Below, in pieces: positions 1 to 6,855 of a stretch of 9,914 bases of DNA. The notes beneath the pieces are model-generated. The model worked only from the letters and a program-made list of their open reading frames with translations, did not search any database and was not told the origin of the DNA. The stretch is from Thermoplasmata archaeon. GTDB lineage: Archaea > Thermoplasmatota > Thermoplasmata > Lutacidiplasmatales > UBA184. A program made the position numbers and the translations under genes. The DNA is taken from positions 1 to 9,914 of the forward strand of contig JASHVA010000142.1 of NCBI GenBank assembly GCA_030039715.1, read 5' to 3'. The stretch's first letter is position 1. Each line of letters begins with the position of its first letter.

Positions 1-563
1 CTCGACGGCAGGTACTGGCTGAGGTTCGCGAGGAACCCGTCGTAGTAGAGGCCGCCGGCGAAATCGCTCGCCCCGATCAGGACGTCGGGGGCCTGGCCCG
101 CCAGCGCCGCGGCGACGTAGTTGGAGGGGGACGGGGTCGTCTCGTTCACCCAGCTCACGACCTGGCAGCTGTGCGCCGCCTCGTACTGGCTGACGGCGGA
201 GGAGAACGCCGGGAACTCGGTCGAAGAGAAATCCTGCCAGACGTTGATCGTCTCGGTCGTCGAACAACCGGACGTGGTGTTGCCGGTGCCGCCGCCGCCA
301 CCACCGCCCCCTCCACCGCCGCCGCCGCCCCCGCCGCCGCCCTTCGAGGTCGTCGACGGCCGCTCGTAGGTGTAGTAAACGAATCCGGCGGCGATCACGA
401 TCACGACGATCGCGACGACCCCGACGTTCCGCAGGAGATGCGACTGGCGCCGTCTCGGACCGCGGGGCCCGGACGGGGTCGGAGGGGCCGAGGAGGTGGG
501 AGTTCCCGAGCTCGAGGGGGTCGCGGTGCTGGCGCTCGCAGAAGTAGAGGACGGCAAGGCCAT
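1..563 (-). CDS. Extracellular sugar-binding protein of an ABC importer, N-terminal part (gene continues past the left edge)
   Basis: An open frame runs from the ATG at 563 off the left edge (187 codons visible). Residues 1-45 are a Ser/Thr/Pro-rich cytosolic tail ending in Arg-rich PRGPRRRQ. Residues 47-63 are one hydrophobic helix (VGVVAIVVIVIAAGF), so the protein is probably N-in, C-out. Residues 75-92 are 18 consecutive glycines. From residue 104 it reads like family 1 solute-binding proteins (MalE type): ETINVWQDFSS, then a helix, then AALAGQAPDVLIGASDF, matching the usual 'alpha-helix, beta, APDV' core. Two cysteines (100 and 133) could pair. The role inferred from the neighbours is capturing maltodextrins for the permease encoded at 6856-9822. 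There is no other in-frame ATG before the anchor and no Shine-Dalgarno site, so I keep the ATG at 563. The ligand cannot be read from this fragment; another oligosaccharide is possible. Confidence 0.88.
   Translation of the reverse strand, partial: MALPSSTSASASTATPSSSGTPTSSAPPTPSGPRGPRRRQSHLLRNVGVVAIVVIVIAAGFVYYTYERPSTTSKGGGGGGGGGGGGGGGGGGTGNTTSGCSTTETINVWQDFSSTEFPAFSSAVSQYEAAHSCQVVSWVNETTPSPSNYVAAALAGQAPDVLIGASDFAGGLYYDGFLANLSQYLPS
288..341 (-). repeat. Eighteen consecutive glycine codons (GGN)18 in the binding-protein gene
   Basis: The stretch encodes an unbroken run of 18 glycines between the membrane anchor and the binding domain. On the plus strand it is a near-microsatellite of gcc/acc/ccc triplets, 12 of them gcc, so it is prone to slippage in steps of three. 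Structurally it should be a flexible tether that lets the binding domain reach the permease or the surface enzyme. Its length may differ between strains or be misassembled. Confidence 0.9.
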
Positions 564-592
564 GTGGGGCGAACGGCACGGCCGTATTCAAG

Positions 593-608
593 GCTTTTGA
601 AAATATGC
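593..608 (-). promoter_or_regulatory. Candidate archaeal TATA/BRE region for the binding-protein gene
   Basis: Read on the minus strand, GCATATTTTCAAAAGC is the only strongly AT-rich patch in the 183-bp gap (564-746) between the GH57 gene and this gene. It lies about 30-45 bp before the ATG at 563. A start of transcription about 25 bp downstream would give a leader near 10-15 nt, fitting the absence of a Shine-Dalgarno site. This suggests the binding-protein gene has its own promoter. An 8-bp palindrome ACGGCCGT (578-585) lies just downstream. I saw no convincing T-rich terminator after the GH57 stop in the rest of the gap. Confidence 0.45.
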
Positions 609-746
609 GAAGCGACCGTCCGTCACCGTACGAATCCGAAGCTTAACCGGGCGATCGAAGGGGTTGCGGTTTGCCCCGGAGGACGCACCCGCCGGCGGCT
701 AGGCCCACGGCCGGGGACCCCGCGGCCCCAAGGGGAGAGGTCGAGC

Positions 747-3700
747 CTATTCGTTCTCCCCGCTCGCCGGCGGTTCCCCTTCGGGCGCCTCCGACGACGT
801 CCCCTCGGACGATTCGCCGCTCCCTCCCGGGCTCCACGCCTTCGGGGGGCTCGAGCCGGTGTTCCCGGAGTCCCCACCGCCCGAGCGACCGCGGGTCGCC
901 GCGACCACCCAGCCGATGAGGGCGATCACGATCACGACCCCGAGCGTCGCCCAGACCCACAGCGGTACCGTGTTGGTGGTGACGTTGTTCGTGACGGTCG
1001 TGTTGACGTACCGGACGATCGTCTTCACCGGCGGCGGCGCCGTCGTCGTGATCGTCGGCGGCGTGTAGATCGCGCCGACCGAGATCGGCAGGAAGAAGAC
1101 GTTCCCGGGGCCCGCGCTGCTCGTGAAGCCGACGTACGCGGAGTAGCTGCCGGCGCTCCCGGCGATGAGCACGCTCGGCGAGGTGTCCGCCCCGTCGGAC
1201 GTGATCTCGGTCAGCGTCGCCGTGGCCGTCCCGTTCCCCGTCGGGGTCGCGACGAAGATGTTCGATCCCGTCGAGTTGCCGAGCGCGAGCGCCACGACCA
1301 CGCCGTCGTTCGGAGCCGCCGCGAGCGCGAGGGCCGACGCGGTCGCCCCGCTCGGGAAGCTGGCCGAGAGGATCGTCTCCGAGCCGATCGTCACGTTGTC
1401 GTCCCCGGGGACGAACGAGATCGCGACCGGCACGACCGTGACGCCCGTGGCGGTGGCGTAGGCGAGGAACGAGGTCGTACCGCCGACGGCGAGGCCCACG
1501 GCGGTCGCGCCCAGGTCGGCCGTCGCGAGGGCGAAGCCGCCCGGCGGCCCGATCGTCACGGTCCCGCCGATGTCGAGCGCGAGGAGGTACGTGCCGTTGG
1601 CGTAGGCGAGCGCGGCGGCCTCGATCGGTCCCGCGGCGGTCCAGGTGTCGTAGGAGTCCGCAGCGACGTTGAACAGCACGGCGTTCGAGCCGTTCCAGGC
1701 GAAGAGGACCGGAGTCCCGCTGCCGCCGGCGGCGAGGCCCTGCGGCACGAACGCCAGGTTCGCGATCACGCTCGGCGTCGTCCAGGTCACTCCGTCCGTC
1801 GAGGTCGACTCGAAGATCTCGGAACCGAAGGCGTAGAAGCCGTACGGGTCGCCCGAGACGTTCACGATCGACGAGGCGCCGAGGGTCACGACCTGCGAGC
1901 GGTTCACCGAGAGCAGCGGCAGGGAGATCGCGTCCAGCGTCGCGAAGTGGCTCGCCGTGTAGGTCGAGAGGAGCGCCTGCTGCGTGAGCGACGCCCCCTC
2001 CCCGACGACCGCCGGGGCGATGTAGCTGAACACGTACGGCGCCTCGTCGTTCGTGGCGCCGCCGCCCTGGTAGTCGGAGGCGGCTCCGACGTTCACGGTG
2101 TCCCAGCCGTTCGTGGCGTAGCCGTCCTGGAAGCCGGCCACGATCGTGTAGGTGTACGACGTGATCGCGCTGCCGATGATCGACGTCTGGACGTCGATCG
2201 AGACCGTCCGGTCCGGCTGCGAAATGTTCGTCCCGTGGTAGTTGGTGCCGACGATGACCCCGCTCGAGTACGACACTCCGGTGGAGCTCTCGACGTAGCT
2301 ATTCGACGCCCAGCCCGCGGCCTGGATCGCCCACGCCCACGCCGAGTCGCTGGAGAGGTTCACTTGGACCCCCGGTAAGCCGGCCGTGGTGCCTGCGACA
2401 CCGGGCTCGTGGACGTAGATGTCGATGATCGGCTGGGAGAAGCCGTTCGGTCCGCTGAAGACGTTCGACAGGTTGCCGAACGTGATGTTGAACTGGACCG
2501 TGTAGTCGTTCGCGGAGACGTTCACCCACTGCATGTCGACCGACCCCGGAGGATAGTCGGGGTTCCCGCCGGGCGCCTCGGTCGGGTAGGTGTACGTTCC
2601 CGGCCCGTTGCTCGGCGACGGGTTGTGGATGGTCGACACTGGCGTGAGGATCGCGAGGGCCGCGGGCACCGTGACGGTGAGGGGACCGAGCCAGCTCGTC
2701 GCGTCCCCCGTCGTCGCGTTCACGGCAGCGATCATGAACTCCACGCTGTCGCCGGGGACCATGCCGAGGTCGGAGAGTGGCACCTCGAGCTGCAGCATAC
2801 CGCCCACGAACGCGTCCTGCGCGGTCGTGGAGGAGTAGGTCCACGTTCCGGCGGCCGACGTGGTGTCGAAGAGCTCCATCGACGCGCTGCCGCTCGGCGT
2901 GACCGACGACCCTTCGATCGTCGCCTCGCTCGTCGCGGCGAATCCGAACGGCGTGGTGCCGACCTCGAACGCCGCGTCGGGGATCGCGAGGGTCTCGAGG
3001 TTCCCGGCTCCGGGGTTCGCCGGAGAGAAGAAGACGTCGAGGTCGTTCGAAGCGGCCGTGAAGAAGTTCGGCGCGATATACGACGACGTCGGTCCGTTCA
3101 CCGCGACCGAGAAGAAGAGGTCGTCCGCGTCGAACGAGTAGTACGCGGTCGAGATCGTCCCCGAGTTCGACGCCGTGAGGCCGCTCGATTCCTCGTAGGC
3201 CCCCGTCCAAGCGTCGTTGTTGTTGACCGAGTAGCCGGTCCCGCCCGTGAACGACGAGGTCGTGTAGAGCGACCCCGTGAGCACCGGCGTGTCGGAGGCG
3301 TTCGTCCCCCAGACGGTCGGGGTCACCGGCGGCACCCAGGAGCTCGCGAGGTACGGGGTCAAGGGGAGGCCGAGCACGGTCAGCGCCGTGCTGAGGTCCG
3401 TCCGGAACTCCGTCTCGAAGACGTAGGCGTTCTGCGAGGTCAGGCTCTCGTCATCCGGGTCGAACGAGAACGTGATGTCCGAGCCTTCGGCGAGGTAGAT
3501 CGCGGTCCACGCCTCCGTGTACTTTCCTTCGGGGGTCGTGGCGTTCCAGACCCCGAGCTGCGGGTAGTCGTTGTACGGGCTGAGCTGGGAGAGGTTCTCC
3601 GGCTGGGTGAGGTCGTTCGTGGTCCCGTACGCCTGCACCTCGGAGCGGACCAGCGTCAGCTGCTGCCAGTAGGAGTCCTGCGGCGCATGACCGGCCCACT

Positions 3701-6700
3701 GTCCGAGGTACTCATTGATCCCCGAGCCGGTCGGCTCCGGGTTCCAGGAGCCGATCGGGAGGTTCGAGAGCGTCGGAAGGTCGGGGTGGGTCGCGATGTA
3801 CTGCTGGACCGTCGTCGAGGTGACCCAGGAGCTGTTCTGCGCCAGCGCCGTATAGAGGTCCTGGAGGAACGGGACCGCGTCCTCAGGGAACGGACTCTCG
3901 AACATCCAGTTCTCGCCGTCCAGCGCGACGGTGACGAGCGTGTTGTTGTGGTCGGAGTTCGGGATCGTTTCCTCGACGTTCCTGAGGTAGGCCATGAACT
4001 CGTCGACCGCCGCCCAGGAGCCATCGGCCTGCGCGGTCGAGCCGTAGTTGAAGCCCCAGTCGTTGGAGACCGACTCGTCCCGGAACACCATGACGGTAGA
4101 GTTCGCGTTCGTGCCCGTCGGGCCCTCGACGCGGTACGGGGTGTAGAGGTTCTCCATCTCCTGCGCGGTCGGGTTCGTCACGCCGGCCGGCGTGCTGATG
4201 CCCGCCTCGGCGAGGGTGTTCTCGGAGGAGGAGGTCCAGCTGTAGCCGGACTCGTTGATCGGGAGAACGGTCGCCTCGGAGACGGCCTGCTCCGAGCTCC
4301 AGAGGCCGGTGGGGTACTGCCCGAAGATACTGTCGTAGAGGTCCCGGCCGATGTTCAGCTGGGCGATCGTGTCGTTCGTCCACACGCCCTTCTCCACCGC
4401 CTCCCCGTTCGCGTCGGTCCAGTTGTTCAGCTCCAGCAGCGGGAGGATCGGGTGGTCGAACGCGGTGGTCAGGAGCTCGACGTTCCCGCCGCCGCCGTCG
4501 TTGAGCATCCGGTCCGCGGCGAAGGCGCTGAGCGCGAGCTGGGCCTCGACCGGGTAGTAGTCGGCGATCGTCGGGAGCTCCGAGAGCGTGAACGACGATT
4601 GCTGGTAGAGCGGCTCGAGCGTGGAGTTCGCGTACTGCATCCCGAGCTGGCCCGAGACGATCGGATAGCTCACCGACCAGAGGAAGAACTCGACCAGCGC
4701 CTCCGAGAGGTCGGTCGTGTTCATCGTCGCGCCGGACGCGAGCTGCGACTGCTCGATCTGGAAGAGCGTGTCGTAGAGGTTCGCGGCGGGCGTGCCCGCC
4801 GAGTAGACCCAGAGGGGCGTGTTGAACGCGATGTCGAACTCGAGCGCCTGCGCCACGGTCGTCGAGTTCCAGTCGGGGCTTCCGACCACCGACCCGAGGA
4901 ACGAGTCGCCGTAGTGCGTGATCTCGTAGTAGACGGAGTTCGACCACTGCGAGCTCGGGATGTACGCCGCCTGGAGGTAGCTGTTGTTGTAGTACCCGGC
5001 GGCGATCGCCTCCATCTGGTAGAGGAGCGAGCCCGAGAGCGAGTAGGTGACGTTGACCGAGGGCGCCTCGCCCGCGATGATCGCCTGCTCCGCGTACTCC
5101 TCGAGGTGGACGACCGTCCAGGGGAGGTAGTACGAGGTCGAGTCGATCGACTCGTAGAACGGCTGGTGGTCGTTGAAGATGATGTCGACGCTGATCGGGA
5201 TCGTCGGCGGCGCGATGCTCGACGCGATGTTGAGGTTCGGCGCGAGAAGGGAGAACGTGTTGTTGACCTCGAAGTTGATCAGCGAACTGCCGTCGTTGTA
5301 CTGGCCGATCTGGTCGTACGGCGCGCCCATGCCGACCCAGGCGTCGCCGCCCGCGACGAACGCGGAGACCTCGAGACCGGCCGGTCCCTGGAGACCCGAA
5401 GGGAAGAGGCCGGTCCACGGGATCGCGACCTCGTACCCGTCAGGCCCAAAGTCCCAACTGTTGTTGATCGCGACATATGTCTGGCTCGTGGAATCGGAGT
5501 CCGCGACGCTCGACGTGACCCGCCAGGCGTTCTCCCCGCTCCAGCCGGAGTTGGACCCGGTAGAGTAGACGGCGGCCAGGTAGTTGATCGGGCTCGTGAA
5601 GTTGAAATCGTGGCCGCTCCACGCCGCGAGGCCCGTGATGTTGGTGGTCCCGAGGCCGGACTGCGTCTCGTTCGAGATGAAGAACATGACCGAGTTGCCG
5701 GAGGCGCTCGCGTTCAGTCCGAGGAAGAGGTCCGTCGCATTGTACGCCGCGTAGAAGCCGGTGATGTTGTTCGCCGCACCCCACTGCGTCGTGTTCGAGT
5801 TGAAGTAGAGCAGGTCGCCGGAGAAGTCGTTCACGACGTTCCCGGTGAACGTGAGGCTCTGGTTCGCGAGCTGGAACGTGTGCTGGACCACGTCGGGTGC
5901 GACCACGGAGAACGTGTCGTTGAGGAGGAAGTACGGCTGGGAGCCGCCCGCGTTGTAGGCCCCCTTCTGCGCGTACGGGGCGCCCATGCCGAGCCAGGCG
6001 CCTCCGCCCGCGACGACGACGGAGATCTGGAGCCCGACCGAGCCCTGGAATCCTTCGGGGAAGAGGCCGGACCAGTTGATCGCGACCTCGTAGCCGTTGG
6101 TCCCCAAGCCCCAGCTGTTGGCGATCGAGACGTTCGTTTGACTCGTCGTGCCCGATTCGTCGACGTTCGACGTGATGCGCCAGACGCCCTGACCGTTCCA
6201 GCCGGAGTTCGCGCCCCCGGAATAGACGGCGGCGAGGTAGTTGATCGGGGTCGTGAAGTCGATGTCGTGACCGGACCATGCGGGGAGGTCGGAGATGTTG
6301 TTGGTGCCGTAGCCGGAGTTCGTCTCGTTGGAGATGAAGAACATGACGGAGTTGGTGTCCGCCGATCCGTTGAGTCCGAGGAAGAGCTGCGTCGAGTTGT
6401 AGGCGGCGTAGACGTTGGTGATGTTGTTCGCCGACCCCCACTGGGTCGCGTTCGAATTATGATAGATGAGATCGCCCGCAAAGTCAGTGATCGGATTACC
6501 GGTGAACGCGATATTCGACTCCTGCAGCACGTAGGTCGTGCTGTCGTAATCGGAGTCCGCCGTCAGCCTCGCGGCTGACGCGTGGCTCTCCGCGCTCGAG
6601 GCCACGCCGTACGAGGCGGCCAGGAGCACGACCACTGCGATCGCGAAGAGCGCTCGTCCCCGATTCCGACCCAACCGAATCCCGAATTTCGATCGATGCG

Positions 6701-6707
6701 ACGACAT
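747..6707 (-). CDS. Giant cell-surface GH57 glycosidase, amylopullulanase type, multidomain and membrane-anchored
   Basis: A 1986-aa protein; residue numbers are from the ATG at 6707. A basic N-terminus and hydrophobic segment (about 19-37) form a Sec-type signal. Residues 68-271 and 287-490 are two copies of a beta-sandwich-like (DOMON/CBM9-like) domain. About 504-1120 is the GH57 domain: NDHQPFY (512-518), AFDHPILPLL (749-758), GLWSSE with probable nucleophile E806, ALDGEN with probable acid/base D930, and AEGSD (1073-1077). This motif set matches GH57 amylopullulanases, which cut alpha-1,4 and alpha-1,6 links in starch-like glucans. About 1165-1335 is a third, diverged sandwich-like domain. 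About 1351-1565 resembles the glucodextranase C-terminal domain (GPGTYTYPT, NGFSQPIIDIYV). About 1585-1878 is beta-rich and propeller-like. A Thr/Pro stalk precedes one transmembrane helix (1914-1937) and a Ser/Gly/Glu tail. More than 30 N-x-S/T sequons fit a surface glycoprotein. An in-frame ATG at 6761 exists, but 6707 gives a more normal signal peptide. Substrate is inferred; the GH57 family call is firm. Confidence 0.9.
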   Translation of the reverse strand: MSSHRSKFGIRLGRNRGRALFAIAVVVLLAASYGVASSAESHASAARLTADSDYDSTTYVLQESNIAFTGNPITDFAGDLIYHNSNATQWGSANNITNVYAAYNSTQLFLGLNGSADTNSVMFFISNETNSGYGTNNISDLPAWSGHDIDFTTPINYLAAVYSGGANSGWNGQGVWRITSNVDESGTTSQTNVSIANSWGLGTNGYEVAINWSGLFPEGFQGSVGLQISVVVAGGGAWLGMGAPYAQKGAYNAGGSQPYFLLNDTFSVVAPDVVQHTFQLANQSLTFTGNVVNDFSGDLLYFNSNTTQWGAANNITGFYAAYNATDLFLGLNASASGNSVMFFISNETQSGLGTTNITGLAAWSGHDFNFTSPINYLAAVYSTGSNSGWSGENAWRVTSSVADSDSTSQTYVAINNSWDFGPDGYEVAIPWTGLFPSGLQGPAGLEVSAFVAGGDAWVGMGAPYDQIGQYNDGSSLINFEVNNTFSLLAPNLNIASSIAPPTIPISVDIIFNDHQPFYESIDSTSYYLPWTVVHLEEYAEQAIIAGEAPSVNVTYSLSGSLLYQMEAIAAGYYNNSYLQAAYIPSSQWSNSVYYEITHYGDSFLGSVVGSPDWNSTTVAQALEFDIAFNTPLWVYSAGTPAANLYDTLFQIEQSQLASGATMNTTDLSEALVEFFLWSVSYPIVSGQLGMQYANSTLEPLYQQSSFTLSELPTIADYYPVEAQLALSAFAADRMLNDGGGGNVELLTTAFDHPILPLLELNNWTDANGEAVEKGVWTNDTIAQLNIGRDLYDSIFGQYPTGLWSSEQAVSEATVLPINESGYSWTSSSENTLAEAGISTPAGVTNPTAQEMENLYTPYRVEGPTGTNANSTVMVFRDESVSNDWGFNYGSTAQADGSWAAVDEFMAYLRNVEETIPNSDHNNTLVTVALDGENWMFESPFPEDAVPFLQDLYTALAQNSSWVTSTTVQQYIATHPDLPTLSNLPIGSWNPEPTGSGINEYLGQWAGHAPQDSYWQQLTLVRSEVQAYGTTNDLTQPENLSQLSPYNDYPQLGVWNATTPEGKYTEAWTAIYLAEGSDITFSFDPDDESLTSQNAYVFETEFRTDLSTALTVLGLPLTPYLASSWVPPVTPTVWGTNASDTPVLTGSLYTTSSFTGGTGYSVNNNDAWTGAYEESSGLTASNSGTISTAYYSFDADDLFFSVAVNGPTSSYIAPNFFTAASNDLDVFFSPANPGAGNLETLAIPDAAFEVGTTPFGFAATSEATIEGSSVTPSGSASMELFDTTSAAGTWTYSSTTAQDAFVGGMLQLEVPLSDLGMVPGDSVEFMIAAVNATTGDATSWLGPLTVTVPAALAILTPVSTIHNPSPSNGPGTYTYPTEAPGGNPDYPPGSVDMQWVNVSANDYTVQFNITFGNLSNVFSGPNGFSQPIIDIYVHEPGVAGTTAGLPGVQVNLSSDSAWAWAIQAAGWASNSYVESSTGVSYSSGVIVGTNYHGTNISQPDRTVSIDVQTSIIGSAITSYTYTIVAGFQDGYATNGWDTVNVGAASDYQGGGATNDEAPYVFSYIAPAVVGEGASLTQQALLSTYTASHFATLDAISLPLLSVNRSQVVTLGASSIVNVSGDPYGFYAFGSEIFESTSTDGVTWTTPSVIANLAFVPQGLAAGGSGTPVLFAWNGSNAVLFNVAADSYDTWTAAGPIEAAALAYANGTYLLALDIGGTVTIGPPGGFALATADLGATAVGLAVGGTTSFLAYATATGVTVVPVAISFVPGDDNVTIGSETILSASFPSGATASALALAAAPNDGVVVALALGNSTGSNIFVATPTGNGTATATLTEITSDGADTSPSVLIAGSAGSYSAYVGFTSSAGPGNVFFLPISVGAIYTPPTITTTAPPPVKTIVRYVNTTVTNNVTTNTVPLWVWATLGVVIVIALIGWVVAATRGRSGGGDSGNTGSSPPKAWSPGGSGESSEGTSSEAPEGEPPASGENE
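5238..6506 (-). repeat. Tandem domain duplication in the GH57 protein: copies at 5895-6506 and 5238-5849
   Basis: Residues 68-271 and 287-490 align without a single gap at an offset of 219 residues (657 nt). I count 136 identities over 204 positions (about 67%). Shared blocks include ANNIT, YAAYN, NSVMFFISNET, AWSGHD, PINYLAAVYS, GYEVAI and MGAPY. The pattern of a short FTG strand, Y-A-A-Y-N, L-F-L-G-L-N and a late Y-E-V-A-I strand recalls DOMON or CBM9-like sandwich domains, often carbohydrate-binding in glycosidases. Binding to glucan is an inference. The two copies probably arose by intragenic duplication. Confidence 0.85.
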
Positions 6708-6732
6708 GGGGCCCCAAAAGTCTCCGGCGAGC

Positions 6733-6747
6733 ATGGCGGTCCGCCAT
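6733..6747. promoter_or_regulatory. Perfect 15-bp inverted repeat, candidate operator in the divergent promoter region
   Basis: ATGGCGGTCCGCCAT has perfect 7-bp arms around a central T. It lies 26 bp before the GH57 start codon and abuts the candidate TATA element of that gene, where a bound protein could block transcription. Partial echoes of the core (CGGTCCGC at 6797-6804, GGCGGCTCCGC at 6835-6845) lie on the malF side of the same region. Regulator identity is unknown; it does not resemble the TrmB box I remember from Thermococcales. Confidence 0.4.
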
Positions 6748-6757
6748 ATCAACATTC
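6746..6757 (-). promoter_or_regulatory. Candidate TATA region for the GH57 gene
   Basis: Read on the minus strand, GAATGTTGATAT lies 39-50 bp before the ATG at 6707. A transcription start about 26 bp downstream of its centre would leave a leader of about 16 nt. There is no Shine-Dalgarno site before the start codon; instead a 10-bp palindrome TGGGGCCCCA (6707-6716) runs into it. An alternative AT-rich patch is at 6762-6768. Either is weak against the background, but this 148-bp gap must hold the promoters of both divergent units. Confidence 0.3.
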
Positions 6758-6806
6758 CCAAGTTTCTTGCGCGGCGAAAGCCAAAGCTGCGTACTCCGGT
6801 CCGCTG

Positions 6807-6821
6807 CGAAACCCGCTTAAG
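6807..6821 (+). promoter_or_regulatory. Candidate BRE/TATA for the malF-malG-malK operon
   Basis: CGAAA (6807-6811) followed by CTTAAG (6816-6821) resembles a purine-rich BRE plus a TATA core. It lies about 35 bp before the ATG at 6856, giving an expected leader near 10 nt, and no Shine-Dalgarno motif precedes that ATG. Position and composition together favour a short-leader or leaderless archaeal transcript. Confidence 0.45.
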
Positions 6822-6855
6822 TCGGAAGCCGATAGGCGGCTCCGCTCGATTCTCG

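Noticed and set aside
288..341. Repeat array or CRISPR-like structure
   Set aside because: The repetition is a run of glycine codons in frame within a gene; there are no spacers.
690..746. GC-rich inverted segments after the GH57 stop as a terminator
   Set aside because: Short stems such as CGGGG/CCCCG have no adequate loop and no T-rich tract follows on the minus strand, so I cannot support a terminator.
171..2378. A 735-codon plus-strand open frame across the binding-protein start and the 3' part of the GH57 gene
   Set aside because: Arg-rich low-complexity translation that crosses two real minus-strand genes and their promoter gap; a frame shadow of GC-rich DNA.
2409..6578. A 1389-codon open frame on the plus strand, antisense to the GH57 gene
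   Set aside because: Its product is an Arg/Val/Asp/Glu/Gly-dominated sequence with no domain, typical of the complement of a GC-rich gene. The minus-strand protein has clear GH57 motifs and a gap-free domain repeat.
6706..6761. Upstream ATG codons that would extend malF (6706) and the GH57 gene (6761) into each other
   Set aside because: Both extensions lack family resemblance, would remove the promoter region, and internal ATGs at 6856 and 6707 give normal membrane starts.
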